The position numbers and the translations under genes are program-made. The notes under the pieces were generated by a model. It ran no database searches, was not told the DNA's origin, and saw nothing but the letters and a program-made list of their open reading frames with translations. Shown here in pieces: positions 34,479-44,789 of a DNA stretch of 64,000 bases; the stretch's first letter is position 1, and each line of letters starts with the position of its first letter. Origin of the DNA: Candidatus Bathyarchaeia archaeon (lineage in GTDB: Archaea; Thermoproteota; Bathyarchaeia; 40CM-2-53-6); contig DASYWW010000046.1 of the NCBI GenBank assembly GCA_035935655.1, positions 26,709-90,708 on the forward strand, given 5' to 3'.

Positions 34479-37400
34479 ATGGCTGTAACAACCCAACAAC
34501 TCTGGAACCTATCTAAAGAGTTCATCAAGGACAGCGGCCTGGTCCGCCAACACGTCGACTCCTACAACGACTTCGTTGAAAGAGGACTGCAAGCAATCGT
34601 TGACGAAGTAGGAGAATTACCAATAGAAATTGGAGATTACCCTCTACGGATCAAACTTGGCAAGATCGAGATTGGCGCACCTCGAGTAATCGAAGTAGAC
34701 GGCACAGAGAGATCGATTTATCCGGCCGAAGCTAGAATCAGGAACCTAACCTACGCTGCTCCCCTGCACATGGAAATGATCCCTGTAATTGGGGAACGTG
34801 AGGGCCAACCCGAAATGGTCTACATCGGAGACCTGCCCGTTATGCTCAAATCGAGAATCTGTCTACTGTCCAAGCTCTCTGCCGATGATCTCATCGGTGT
34901 TGGAGAAGACCCACTTGACCCTGGAGGTTACTTCATAGTAAATGGATCAGAGAGGGTCATTGTTGCGCTCGAAGACCTCGCTGCGAACCGGATCCTCGTC
35001 GACGTTGAGCATACCGGCGTTAACCCAACCTACAAGGCCAAGATATTCTCCACCACAGTAGGATTCCGGGCACGGATTGAGGTCGCCCTGAAAAGCGACG
35101 GCGGAATCTACGTGACAATGCCCGGGATTCCAAGCGACATCCCCCTGATGATACTCATGCGAGCGCTTGGTTTCGAGGAAGACGCCAAGATCGCTGAGCT
35201 AGTCAGCACAGACTCTGACATACAGGACGAGCTTGAAGCATCTTACGAAAAATCGTTAGAAGCCAACAACAGTCATGACGCCCTTCTCTATCTAGGCAAC
35301 CGTCTAGCCCCAGGGCAGGTTGACGAATACAGACTAAAGAAGGCAGAGTCTGTCTTGGACAGAAACTTCCTCCCACACCTTGGCAGATTGCCTTCAGAGC
35401 GCAGAGAAAAGGGTCTCTTCCTAACAGAAATCGCTGCGCGAATCATAGAGGTCAAGCTTGGAAGAAGGAGCGCCGATGACAAGGACCATTACGCGAACAA
35501 GAGACTAAAGCTAGCCGGTTCCCTCCTGGCAGAGCTCTTCCGAATATCTTTTCGAAACCTTACCCGAGATCTCAAGTATCAACTTGAGAGAATAACTATC
35601 AGACGGCACATAGAATTCTCCATTGCCAACGCCATACGCCCAGGAATTATCACCGAAAGAGTTCAGCACGCAATCGCTACGGGGAACTGGGTGCGGGGCA
35701 GAATCGGAGTTACACAACTCCTAGATCGCACCAATTTCATAAGCACTCTAAGCCATCTTAGGAGGTTGCAATCTCCCCTCAGCCGCAGTCAACCAAACCT
35801 CGAAGCAAGAGACCTTCATCCGACTCATTATGGAAGACTCTGTCCAGACGAGACTCCTGAAGGATCGAACTGCGGGCTTGTGAAGAATCTCGCGCTCTCG
35901 AGCAGCATATCCGTTGGAATCGAACCGCGTGAAATGGTAGACAAGTTGCGTAGAATGGGTGTGAGCCCGATCGAGGAATCTGACAAGAAACTCCGAGCAA
36001 CAGGAGGCAAGGCCATAGTCGACGGGATACTGGCAGGGTACTCCAAGGATCCCGAAGCTCTCGCGGGCGAACTCAGAGAATACCGGCGCGAGGGAAAACT
36101 AAGCTCTGAAGTGAATATCTCCTTCCACCCACCTGAGGCCCAGGGAGGACGGCCAGACCTGCACGTAAATTGCGACGCGGGAAGGGTCCGACGTCCATTG
36201 ATAGTAGCTGACGGTGGCAGGCCGCGACTGACTGAGGACCATCTCATACAACTAGAACAAGGGCGAATCACCTGGCAAGACCTGGTGAGGTCAGGGGTCG
36301 TAGAGATGCTCGATGCCGACGAAGAGGAGAACGCCTACATCGCGATGTATGAACACGACCTCAGAAAAGATCACACCCATCTCGAGATCGCCCCGTACGT
36401 AATGCTCGGGATAGCTGCTAGCATGATTCCATTCCCCGAGCACAACCAGTCTCCTCGAAACGCGTATGAATCAGCTATGGCGAAACAAGCCCTCGGCGTT
36501 TTCTCAACCAACTTCTTCACCAGGGTGGACTCGCGTTCACATCTCTTGCATTATGCGCAGACCCCGATTGTTCAGACGAAGCCGATGGAGGTCTTCAACT
36601 ATCTCGAACGTCCATCCGGACAAAATGTCGTTGTGGCGATTCTCTCCTTCCAAGGCTATAACATGGAAGACGCGATCATCATCAACAAATCCTCCGTTGA
36701 CAGAGGCCTTTTCCGTTCTACATTCTACCGAATTTATGAAGCTGAGAGCAGACAGTACCTCGGAGGACTGCGGGACAAGTTCGAGATTCCGGAAGCAGGA
36801 ATTAGAGGATACCGCGGCGACCGCTACTACCGACTCATAGAGGAAGACGGAATCATCTCCCCTGAAGCAGAAGCCACCGGAAACACCGTCCTGGTAGGAA
36901 GAACAAGCCCGCCAAGATTCATGGAGGAGTACCGTGAGTTTGAGGCAAAAGGTCCGACGAAACGCGACTCTTCAGTGACGATGAGACCCTCAGAGCAGGG
37001 AACCATCGATCAGGTATTCGTAACTGAATCGATCGAAGGAAGCAAGCTCGTTAAGGTCAAAGTAAGAGACCTTCGAGTCCCCGAACTAGGCGACAAGTTC
37101 GCGTCACGTCATGGGCAGAAAGGAGTGATCGGACTGCTTGTCCCCCAGGAAGACATGCCCTTCACCATCGACGGGGTCGTCCCGGATGTTATCATCAATC
37201 CCCATGCAATACCGTCGAGAATGACGATCGGACAGTTCGTAGAGACATTAGGTGGAAAACTAGCATCGCAAATGGGAGAAATAATGGACGGAACAGCCTT
37301 CGAAAACATAGGACCCCAGGCCATAGGTGATATGCTGTCGAAGCTCGGCTTCCAAAAGAGCGGACGAGAACTCCTCTATAACGGAATCACCGGAGAAAAG

Positions 37401-37826
37401 CTCGCCGCAGAACTGTTCATCGGAGTCGTCTACTACCAGAAACTCCACCACATGGTAGCCGACAAGATGCACGCCCGGGCAAGAGGCCAAGTCCAGATGC
37501 TCACCCGCCAACCCACAGAAGGCAGAGCTAGAGGGGGAGGATTACGATTCGGAGAAATGGAAAGAGACTGTCTCATCGGACACGGCGCCTCGGCTCTACT
37601 TCGAGACAGGTTGCTAGAGGAGTCTGATAAGTACATAGCCTACGTCTGCGAGACATGCGGCACCCTAGCCTACCACGACATCAAACAGAACAAGTACATC
37701 TGTCGGATCGACGCTGAGAAAGCCGTCATCTCTCCAGTCGCAATATCCTACGCGTTCAAGCTTCTGGTTCAAGAGCTCATGGCGCTTGGAATCGCACCCC
37801 GACTCAACCTAGAGGAGAGAGCATAA
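34479..37826 (+). CDS. rpoB: RNA polymerase subunit B (unsplit)
   Basis: A 1115-residue second-largest subunit, homologous to Rpb2. Landmarks in order: GGYFIVNGSERVIVALED near residue 148, the RRHIEFSIANA region, YGRLCPDETPEGSNCGLVKNL near 450, YNMEDAIIINKSSVDRG near 728, LGDKFASRHGQKGVIG, and the C-terminal zinc ribbon CETCG..ICRID. It is a single gene, unlike the B'/B'' split in many euryarchaea. The stop is two bases before the rpoA ATG. Confidence 0.97.
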   Translation: MAVTTQQLWNLSKEFIKDSGLVRQHVDSYNDFVERGLQAIVDEVGELPIEIGDYPLRIKLGKIEIGAPRVIEVDGTERSIYPAEARIRNLTYAAPLHMEMIPVIGEREGQPEMVYIGDLPVMLKSRICLLSKLSADDLIGVGEDPLDPGGYFIVNGSERVIVALEDLAANRILVDVEHTGVNPTYKAKIFSTTVGFRARIEVALKSDGGIYVTMPGIPSDIPLMILMRALGFEEDAKIAELVSTDSDIQDELEASYEKSLEANNSHDALLYLGNRLAPGQVDEYRLKKAESVLDRNFLPHLGRLPSERREKGLFLTEIAARIIEVKLGRRSADDKDHYANKRLKLAGSLLAELFRISFRNLTRDLKYQLERITIRRHIEFSIANAIRPGIITERVQHAIATGNWVRGRIGVTQLLDRTNFISTLSHLRRLQSPLSRSQPNLEARDLHPTHYGRLCPDETPEGSNCGLVKNLALSSSISVGIEPREMVDKLRRMGVSPIEESDKKLRATGGKAIVDGILAGYSKDPEALAGELREYRREGKLSSEVNISFHPPEAQGGRPDLHVNCDAGRVRRPLIVADGGRPRLTEDHLIQLEQGRITWQDLVRSGVVEMLDADEEENAYIAMYEHDLRKDHTHLEIAPYVMLGIAASMIPFPEHNQSPRNAYESAMAKQALGVFSTNFFTRVDSRSHLLHYAQTPIVQTKPMEVFNYLERPSGQNVVVAILSFQGYNMEDAIIINKSSVDRGLFRSTFYRIYEAESRQYLGGLRDKFEIPEAGIRGYRGDRYYRLIEEDGIISPEAEATGNTVLVGRTSPPRFMEEYREFEAKGPTKRDSSVTMRPSEQGTIDQVFVTESIEGSKLVKVKVRDLRVPELGDKFASRHGQKGVIGLLVPQEDMPFTIDGVVPDVIINPHAIPSRMTIGQFVETLGGKLASQMGEIMDGTAFENIGPQAIGDMLSKLGFQKSGRELLYNGITGEKLAAELFIGVVYYQKLHHMVADKMHARARGQVQMLTRQPTEGRARGGGLRFGEMERDCLIGHGASALLRDRLLEESDKYIAYVCETCGTLAYHDIKQNKYICRIDAEKAVISPVAISYAFKLLVQELMALGIAPRLNLEERA

Positions 37827-37828
37827 CC

Positions 37829-40800
37829 ATGGCACTTGCAACGATGGAGGAGGCTCACAAGGTTATCCAGAGCATAAGATTCACACTACTATCACCCTCA
37901 GAACTCCGAAAACTATCCGCAGTCGAAGTTCAAGCCGCAGACACATACGACGAGGACGGAGTTCCCATCGTATCAGGCCTGATGGACGGCAGACTCGGAA
38001 CCCTCGAACCCCGCCAAAAATGCAAGACCTGCGGTAACACTGCTTCTGCATGCCCGGGACACTTTGGCCACATAGAACTCGCCGAGCCAGTAATCCACGT
38101 GAGTTTTGCCAAGCTCATTCACCGTCTCCTCTCAATCACTTGCCGAAACTGCGGTAGAATACTTCTAAGCGAAGAGAAGATCGAGAAATTCAAAGTACGC
38201 CACGCCGACCTCAAACAAAGACTCAACACAATACCCGACGCTTTCCTAGACGAGATCATCAAGGACGCCAAGAAAGCCCAGCAGTGCCCTCACTGCGGAC
38301 AGAAACAATACCCGATCGAACATGGCAAACCCACAACCTTTCATGAAATCGTTGCAGAAGGAGGCGCAGTACGCCTGACACCTAGCACAGTCCGAGAAAG
38401 GCTTGAGCGAATCCCTGACGATGACCTGATTCTTCTTGGAATGGACCCTAAGGCGGCCAGGCCGGAGTGGGCGGTTCTTCAGGTAATGCCCGTTCCCCCT
38501 GTCTCGGTCAGACCCTCGATCACTCTTGAGTCCGGCATCAGGTCGGAAGATGATCTCACTCACAAACTCGTGGACATAATCAGGATCAACCAGAAACTAC
38601 GAGAAGCTCTTGAATCCGGGGTCCCGATCAACATCATCCAGGAACTACACGAACTACTCCAGTACCATGTAACCACCTACTTCGACAACGAAGTCTCAGG
38701 TCTCCCTCCCGCGAGACACCGATCGGGAAGAGCGTTGAAGACCCTAGTTCAGCGATTGAAAGGAAAAGAAGGAAGGTTCAGAGGTAATCTTTCGGGTAAG
38801 AGAGTTGACTTCTCGGCTAGGACGGTCGTGTCCCCTGACCCGAACCTAGACATCAACGAGGTAGGAGTACCGCTCGATGTCGCAAGCCGCCTGACGATTC
38901 CAGAGAAGGCCACCGACTACAATCTCGACGAGATGAAGAAACTCATTGCCAACGGCCCTGACACATACCCTGGGTCACTTTACATCGTCCGTCCCGATGG
39001 ACGAAGAGTCCGACTCGAATTCGTCACAGACAGAAAGGTTGTCGCAGAAGCTCTGCAGCCAGGCTTCATAGTCGAGAGACATCTCAGAGATGGCGACATT
39101 GTGCTCTTCAACCGCCAACCAAGCCTTCACAGAATGTCGATAATGGCCCACCGTGTAAGAGTGCTTCCCTACAAGACCTTCAGACTCAACCCAACCGTAT
39201 GCCCGCCTTACAACGCAGACTTTGACGGTGACGAGATGAACTTGCATGTTCCACAAGGCGAAGAAGCCCGAACGGAAGCACGTCTGCTCATGCAGGTGCA
39301 AGACCAGATTCTATCGCCTAGATACGGCGGCCCGATCATCGGAGCAATCCGAGACTCTTTGACGGCTGCATTCCTCCTCACTCAGAAATCGACACTTCTA
39401 GATCGCCCGGATGTCTCGAAGCTTCTAGCCGCAGCTGGCTTCGAAGGACCTATGCCAGAGCCCGCGGTAACGAAGCCTGAAGAAAAGTGGACCGGAAAGC
39501 AGATTTTCAGCATTGTACTCCCGAAAGGATTCAACTTCGTCTCAAAATCCAACCTTTCAAGCTACTACAAGTGCGCGGACTGCGACAAAGGAGTCCTTCA
39601 CGATTGCCCCTATGATGCGTTCATCGTGATCAAAGATGGCGTTCTAGAGCAGGGGGTCATTGACAAGGCCTCGATAGGAGCTGAAAAATCAGAGAGTCTC
39701 TTCCACAGAATAGTCAAGGACTATGGAGCCGAAGATGCACGAACATTTCTCAATGCCGTCACAAAGCTTCTCGACCGGTACATGGTACTTCGAGGCTTCA
39801 CCTACGCGTTCGACGAACTGGAAATCCCGCCTGCAGTCAAGGAGAAGATCGCTAAGGCTATTGCGAAGGCAGAAGAGAAAGTCAACGAATATATTGACAG
39901 CTACCGTAAGGGAACCTTGGAACGGCTACCGGGACAGTCACTAGAAGAATCGCTAGAGCTCTACATCATGAACGAGCTCTCTAGAGCACGGGACGTTGCG
40001 GGCGATTACGCTGACCAGTACTTCCAGATGGACAACAGCGGCGTTATCATGAGCCGGGCTGGTGCCAGAGGCTCAACACTCAACATATCCCAGATGACCG
40101 CAAGCGTAGGCCAACAATCAATCAGAGGGAAAAGAATCCTCAGAGGATACAGGGGCAGAGCACTATCATTCTTCAAACCCGGAGACGCAGGAGCAGCCGC
40201 TCGAGGATTCGTCTACAACTCCTACCGAGACGGGCTTGAACCAATCGAATTCTTCTTCCACGCAATGGGAGGAAGAGAAGGACTCGTAGACACCGCAGTC
40301 AGAACCCAACAGAGCGGATACATGCAAAGACGACTAATCAACGCCCTAGAACATCTCAGGGTCGAATACGATTCGACCGTCAGAGATTCCCGAGGAAACA
40401 TAATCCAAGTCCGCTACGGCGAAGACGGCGTTGACACGGCGAAGAGCGATCACGGCAAGGCCGTAAACATTGATCGACTGATCGAACGCATCAGGCTCAC
40501 GATGAAGAAAGGAACTGCGGCGACCAAGGAATACGTCGAGGAGGAAGTAGACAAGGCGAACACCACTCTCTCACCACTGATACTCAACAAACTTCGACAG
40601 AGCCTGCTAAACGCGAAACTGCCCAAGTCGGCCGTGGACGAGACTGTCTTGGAGGCTATTGAGAACTACAAGCGCGCTCTCGTAGAGCCAGGTGAGGCTG
40701 CAGGGATAGTCTCCGCCCAGTCCATCGGCGAACCTGGCACACAAATGACCCTCAGGACCTTTCACTTCGCGGGAGTCCGAGAACAAAACGTCACTTTGGG

Positions 40801-41674
40801 TCTTCCTAGACTGATAGAGATCGTGGACGCTCGCAAAATCCCCTCGACTCCCAACATGACAGTATACTTGGACCCCAAGCACCGAGCTAGTCGAGAGAAG
40901 GCTCAGGAAGTAGCCACGCTGCTTACCCATGCTACTTTAGGGGATATCGCCAGTTCGTTCGAGTCCGATGTCACTCGGATGAGGATCGATGTAAAGCTCA
41001 ATCCGCAGGCTATGAGAGAAAGAGAGATCGCAGTCCAAGACGTACGGGAAGCGGTGAAACCGCCGAACTGCGAGGTTAAGGTCGAAGGGTATCACGTAGA
41101 GATCAAATCGAAAGAGCTTGAGATTCCACAGTTCAGACGATTAGCAGGCAAGCTTCTGGTCTGGCACGTCAAAGGCTTGCCCGCTGTCCGAAGAGCCCTC
41201 GTTATCGAGGAAAAGGGCGAATGGATAGTCAGAACTGAAGGATCCAGCCTCGCACTGGCCTTCGAAGTCCCGGGCGTTGATACAAGCAGGACCGTCAGCA
41301 ACAACATAAACGAGACGGCTGTCGTTCTTGGGATCGAGGCAGCCCGGAACGTGATAATCAAAGAAGCACTAGGAGTATTGGAGGAACAGGGGCTCGACGT
41401 CGACGTTAGACACGTGATGTTGGTGGCTGACATGATGACCTCTTCAGGCGATGTCCTTCAAGTCGGACGCCACGGCGTCAGCGGCGAGAAGGCAAGCACT
41501 CTTGCAAAGGCGGCGTTCGAGATCACAATCCCAACCATTGTGGATGCTGCTGTGAAAGGAATCGTGGACACTCTCAGGGGCGTTGCCGAGAACGTGATCG
41601 TCGGCCAGCAGGTGCCGATGGGAACAGGCCTGATAGAAGTCTCCATGTCGATGTCCCGAAAAGGGAGCAAGTAG
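37829..41674 (+). CDS. rpoA: RNA polymerase subunit A (fused A'-A'')
   Basis: A 1281-residue largest subunit, homologous to Rpb1. N-terminal zinc sites CKTCG..CPGHFGH lie near 67-82 and CRNCG..CPHCG further on. The catalytic triad-bearing loop is YNADFDGDEMNLH near 461, the bridge/trigger region includes GREGLVDTAVRTQQSGYMQRRL, and the A'' half begins without interruption around VEPGEAAGIVSAQSIGEPGTQMTLRTFH. In most archaea A' and A'' are separate genes; one gene is characteristic of Thaumarchaeota/Aigarchaeota-like lineages. There is no intein at the junction. Confidence 0.97.
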   Translation: MALATMEEAHKVIQSIRFTLLSPSELRKLSAVEVQAADTYDEDGVPIVSGLMDGRLGTLEPRQKCKTCGNTASACPGHFGHIELAEPVIHVSFAKLIHRLLSITCRNCGRILLSEEKIEKFKVRHADLKQRLNTIPDAFLDEIIKDAKKAQQCPHCGQKQYPIEHGKPTTFHEIVAEGGAVRLTPSTVRERLERIPDDDLILLGMDPKAARPEWAVLQVMPVPPVSVRPSITLESGIRSEDDLTHKLVDIIRINQKLREALESGVPINIIQELHELLQYHVTTYFDNEVSGLPPARHRSGRALKTLVQRLKGKEGRFRGNLSGKRVDFSARTVVSPDPNLDINEVGVPLDVASRLTIPEKATDYNLDEMKKLIANGPDTYPGSLYIVRPDGRRVRLEFVTDRKVVAEALQPGFIVERHLRDGDIVLFNRQPSLHRMSIMAHRVRVLPYKTFRLNPTVCPPYNADFDGDEMNLHVPQGEEARTEARLLMQVQDQILSPRYGGPIIGAIRDSLTAAFLLTQKSTLLDRPDVSKLLAAAGFEGPMPEPAVTKPEEKWTGKQIFSIVLPKGFNFVSKSNLSSYYKCADCDKGVLHDCPYDAFIVIKDGVLEQGVIDKASIGAEKSESLFHRIVKDYGAEDARTFLNAVTKLLDRYMVLRGFTYAFDELEIPPAVKEKIAKAIAKAEEKVNEYIDSYRKGTLERLPGQSLEESLELYIMNELSRARDVAGDYADQYFQMDNSGVIMSRAGARGSTLNISQMTASVGQQSIRGKRILRGYRGRALSFFKPGDAGAAARGFVYNSYRDGLEPIEFFFHAMGGREGLVDTAVRTQQSGYMQRRLINALEHLRVEYDSTVRDSRGNIIQVRYGEDGVDTAKSDHGKAVNIDRLIERIRLTMKKGTAATKEYVEEEVDKANTTLSPLILNKLRQSLLNAKLPKSAVDETVLEAIENYKRALVEPGEAAGIVSAQSIGEPGTQMTLRTFHFAGVREQNVTLGLPRLIEIVDARKIPSTPNMTVYLDPKHRASREKAQEVATLLTHATLGDIASSFESDVTRMRIDVKLNPQAMREREIAVQDVREAVKPPNCEVKVEGYHVEIKSKELEIPQFRRLAGKLLVWHVKGLPAVRRALVIEEKGEWIVRTEGSSLALAFEVPGVDTSRTVSNNINETAVVLGIEAARNVIIKEALGVLEEQGLDVDVRHVMLVADMMTSSGDVLQVGRHGVSGEKASTLAKAAFEITIPTIVDAAVKGIVDTLRGVAENVIVGQQVPMGTGLIEVSMSMSRKGSK

Positions 41675-41680
41675 AATCAG

Positions 41681-41983
41681 TTGGACGTGAACAAACAGAT
41701 CCGAATGGCCGTTAAGACCGGCAAAGTAGAGTTCGGAAGCAAAGTCGCTCTCTCCAGTGCCTCCCTTGGAAGAGCTAAGCTCCTGATTCTTGCAAGCAAT
41801 TGTCCTACCGATTTTCGCGAAAACATCATCTATGATGCGGAGCAGTCGGAGGTTCCGGTCTACGTCTTTCAGGGTAGCAGCCTGGATTTGGGTGCGCTGT
41901 GCGAGAAGCCCTTTCCAGTCGCATCGATGGTTGTTAGAGAGCCGGGGGATTCTGAGGTTTTGAAGCTGGCTGAGAACAAGTGA
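41681..41983 (+). CDS. rpl30e: 50S ribosomal protein L30e
   Basis: A 100-residue protein of the L7Ae/L30e fold. KTGKVEFGSKVALSSASLG and KLLILASNCPTDF are the RNA-contact segments. It starts at TTG 41681, six bases after rpoA, and its end overlaps the nusA start by four bases, consistent with the archaeal rpoB-rpoA-rpl30e-nusA-rps12 order. Confidence 0.94.
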   Translation: MDVNKQIRMAVKTGKVEFGSKVALSSASLGRAKLLILASNCPTDFRENIIYDAEQSEVPVYVFQGSSLDLGALCEKPFPVASMVVREPGDSEVLKLAENK

Positions 41984-42420
41984 TGCTTCAACCCAAGATC
42001 AAGCTAACCAGTGAAGAAATGAAGTACATGGCTCTCTTCGAGAGCACCACCGGAGCAACCACACAAGACTGCGTAATCGACGAAAAACTAGGACGGATAA
42101 TTTTCGTGGCAAAGCCCGGCGACATGGGACTAGCGATTGGGAAGGGTGGGAAGAACATCAACCAGTTGCGCCGGATGACGAGCCGTCAGATCGAGGTCGT
42201 TGAGTACGCTGATACTCCTGAAGGCTTGATCCGGAACAGCCTATCACCTGCGAGGATCAAAGAGATACGTGTGACAGAAAGGCCGGACAAGAAGATCGTA
42301 GTTGTTGAGGTAGATGCTCAGGATAAGGCGATAGCGATCGGGAAGAACGGTCGGACTATTGACAAGACACGTCTACTTGTGAAAAGATACTTCGACATCG
42401 ACCACGTCGTCGTCCAGTAA
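41980..42420 (+). CDS. nusA: Archaeal NusA (KH-domain transcription factor)
   Basis: A 146-residue archaeal NusA, which has only the two KH domains. The GxxG loops are AIGKGGKNINQLRRMT near residue 50 and AIGKNGRTIDKTRLLV near 120. It lacks the N-terminal polymerase-binding and S1 domains of bacterial NusA; this is normal for archaea. After it the operon is interrupted by 351 bases holding repeat copy B before rps12. Confidence 0.93.
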   Translation: MMLQPKIKLTSEEMKYMALFESTTGATTQDCVIDEKLGRIIFVAKPGDMGLAIGKGGKNINQLRRMTSRQIEVVEYADTPEGLIRNSLSPARIKEIRVTERPDKKIVVVEVDAQDKAIAIGKNGRTIDKTRLLVKRYFDIDHVVVQ

Positions 42421-42465
42421 CCAGACCATTCTAACTTGGGCCGTTTGGAAATCGCCCATTATCAG

Positions 42466-42657
42466 CCCCGATCACGATTCTGATATCGCCCCTAGATTCT
42501 GTCGCAGAATTGTTCGGGAATCACTGGGATAACCCGAGCAAACGCATTCCAATCAAAGCCTGTCGCACCCCGAATCGCGCGTCTCGCCTGGAATCACTGC
42601 CAGACGGAAAATTATTTCTAGAAAAAAGGGGTGTACTAGCGATCGCATCTCGCGACG
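42466..42657. repeat. Dispersed ~190-bp repeat, copy B
   Basis: This copy fills most of the noncoding gap 42421-42771 between nusA and rps12. It aligns with 2135-2328 in the same orientation. Conserved blocks include CCCCTAGATT, GGGATAACCC-AGCAAACGCATT and GTACTAGCGA-CGCATCTC. Placement inside an otherwise compact ribosomal/polymerase operon is unusual and argues for insertion or for a functional RNA. Apart from the repeat, I see no gene in the gap. Confidence 0.65.
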
Positions 42658-42771
42658 GAGGACCGGTTTCCGGGAAGAAAGGAATCCTCCACGGCCTTGG
42701 GTCGAACCTCTCGGCGTCAATCTAAAAAGCAACCCAGCGAGCCCGTTAGCCTCCCCATAAATGGTGAATGA

Positions 42772-43209
42772 ATGGCCAAGGCGTCAAGGGGGCTGTTTGC
42801 AGCCCAGAAGCTCAGGAAGAGGCGGAAAGAGTTCAGATGGGCCTATGCACCATACAAACGACGAATGCTTGGCTTAGACTACAAATCGGACCCGCTCGAA
42901 GGAGCACCCCAGGGAAAAGCTATCGTCCTAGAGAAGGTCGGCGTGGAATGCCGGCAGCCCAACAGCGCCGTTCGGAAATGCGTGAGAGCCCAGATCATCA
43001 AGAACGGAAAGACCGTAACCGCTTTTCTTCCAGGTGATGGAGCCTTGAACTTCATAGACGAACATGATGAAGTCGAAATCGAGGGCATCGGGGGCGCCGA
43101 GGGAAAGGCGTATGGGGATCTTCCGGGAACGCGGTACCGGGTTTTCACGGTAAACGGTGTGAGCCTGGACGCTCTCTTAAAGGGCAAGAAAGAGAAGCCT
43201 CGACGTTAG
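42772..43209 (+). CDS. rps12: 30S ribosomal protein S12
   Basis: A 145-residue decoding-centre protein. [15 protein letters not shown] near residue 63 and the [20 protein letters not shown] loop are family hallmarks. The correct start is ATG 42772, not the out-of-frame ATG four bases earlier. In many archaea rps7 follows; here the next gene is a small zinc-finger protein, so the operon ends early. Confidence 0.96.
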   Translation: MAKASRGLFAAQKLRKRRKEFRWAYAPYKRRMLGLDYKSDPLEGAPQGKAIVLEKVGVECRQPNSAVRKCVRAQIIKNGKTVTAFLPGDGALNFIDEHDEVEIEGIGGAEGKAYGDLPGTRYRVFTVNGVSLDALLKGKKEKPRR

Positions 43210-43367
43210 ATCTATTCATAAAGAAAGATTACGGGTAATGTCTATCTCCGTTAGACGTGTCCTTGTAGGTTCGGTACCATTTTACTTATCTTTTTGAGTA
43301 AGAAATGTCCAAACGGCTTTAGTAACCATCACTAATAGTCGAGAATTCTCGGAGACATGAAAAAAGA

Positions 43368-43517
43368 ATGGCACTAGTATGGGGTGCGGTATGCACTGAC
43401 TGCCAGATACTGGCAGTGGAGAACTGCCCCCACTGTAGCAGAGACCTGTGCGAGAGGCACAGTACGCAGCACGAATGCGACCGGCTCAAAGCCCGAACCT
43501 TCGAAGTGGCCGGATAG
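43368..43517 (+). CDS. 49-residue AN1-like zinc-finger protein
   Basis: A small protein, MALVWGAVCTDCQ..., with cysteines and histidines spaced C9-x2-C12-x7-C20-x2-C23-x4-C28-x2-H31-x3-H35-x-C37. This resembles AN1-type double zinc fingers, though the H-x-H gap is shorter than usual. It is alone between rps12 and gcvT. The function is unknown; AN1 fingers in archaea are often in membrane or ubiquitin-like contexts, which is not visible here. Confidence 0.65.
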   Translation: MALVWGAVCTDCQILAVENCPHCSRDLCERHSTQHECDRLKARTFEVAG

Positions 43518-43580
43518 CTAACAAAAATCTCAAACTAAGTTTGCACGAAGAATTCCCTGCCCCGCAGAATAGCTCTCGCT

Positions 43581-44789
43581 TTAGACTCGATGAGTCGCAC
43601 CCGCAGCCGGGGGTTGGCTTAACGAGCGGTATCTTTTCATGAAGTCCTTCAGCCCCAACTCTTCTCCGAAAACGAGAACGTGATTCTCTGATCGTCGTTG
43701 ATAAAAAGGAAGTTTGACAACTTCGGCCAAGACTCTCCGGTCTCGGATACCAACACTGAATGTCTCTCCAATCGCGGCTAGAGATGGAGGAACGTAGCCC
43801 ATCCCAATCCCAACGCTGAGCGTGGGAGAAAATGTCCCGCTGGAAACCTTCCCGTCTACGTTATCCGCGACAATGTCTTGGCCTTGGCGTGGGATTCCCT
43901 TTTCCTTCATCCTGAACCCAACTCTAATCCTTCTCGGTCCCTTCTCCTTTAGGTTCATGATCGCTTTCCTGCCGACAAAATCCGGCTTCTCCAGACGAAC
44001 AACCCAGTTCAGCTTCGCTTCGACCGGAGAAGTATCCTCGTCGATGTCGTTTCCATAGAGACACATACCTGCTTCAAGTCTCAACACGTCTCTGGCGCCT
44101 AACCCAACTGGAGAGATCCCCAGTTCCCTGCCTCCTGACAGTATCCTTTCCCAGACTTTCACGGCACTTGTGGGTTCATTCACATTCGTATTCCAGACGT
44201 AGATCTCGAAACCGTCCTCACCCGTGTATCCGCTGCGCGTCAAAAGGCACGGAATCCCGGCAACCTTCGCATCTTTTGTTCCATACCTCTCTACCTCTTC
44301 GAGCTTGACACCGGACACGTTCCAGAGGACCGCGGCTGCTCTGGGACCCTGAACCGCGAACATGGCAACATTATCTGAAATGTCAGAAAGAGTCATATCG
44401 CTTCGTGGTTTGTTCTTGTGAAGCCAATTCCAGTCCTTGTCCCGATTACCGGCATTGTATACGACGAGATATCGCATGCTACCGATTCTGAAGATGGTCA
44501 GATCGTCGATGATTCCTCCCTTTGGACTGCAGAAGAGAGTATACTGTCCTCTTCCGACCGCGAGCTTGGACACGTCGTTTGTTGTGAGCTGGTTGAGAAA
44601 TGACTCCGCACTTTTTCCTTCCACTAAAATCCGTCCCATATGGGAGACATCGAATATTCCGCAGTTGTTCCGAACGCTGTGGCATTCCGGGATTATGCCT
44701 TCGAACCAGACAGGAAGTTCGAAACCGGCATAATCAACAATGTTCCCGTGCTTCTTGTGGTACTCGTAGACGTGCGTGCGTTTTGCCAA
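43581..44789 (-). CDS. gcvT: Glycine cleavage system T protein
   Basis: A 402-residue aminomethyltransferase, the tetrahydrofolate-dependent part of glycine cleavage. Landmarks: FDVSHMGRILVEG near residue 47, GQYTLFCSPKGGIIDDLTIFR near 80, RSGYTGEDGFEIY near 190, LRLEAGMCLYGNDIDED near 253, and GTFSPTLSVGIGMGYV near 320. The C-terminus has a 25-residue extension. gcvP and gcvH are not in the window. Confidence 0.93.
   Translation of the reverse strand: MAKRTHVYEYHKKHGNIVDYAGFELPVWFEGIIPECHSVRNNCGIFDVSHMGRILVEGKSAESFLNQLTTNDVSKLAVGRGQYTLFCSPKGGIIDDLTIFRIGSMRYLVVYNAGNRDKDWNWLHKNKPRSDMTLSDISDNVAMFAVQGPRAAAVLWNVSGVKLEEVERYGTKDAKVAGIPCLLTRSGYTGEDGFEIYVWNTNVNEPTSAVKVWERILSGGRELGISPVGLGARDVLRLEAGMCLYGNDIDEDTSPVEAKLNWVVRLEKPDFVGRKAIMNLKEKGPRRIRVGFRMKEKGIPRQGQDIVADNVDGKVSSGTFSPTLSVGIGMGYVPPSLAAIGETFSVGIRDRRVLAEVVKLPFYQRRSENHVLVFGEELGLKDFMKRYRSLSQPPAAGATHRV

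Noticed and set aside
42510..42725. Open frame inside repeat copy B
   Set aside because: The frame is not kept in repeat copy A, so it does not reflect a shared coding function.
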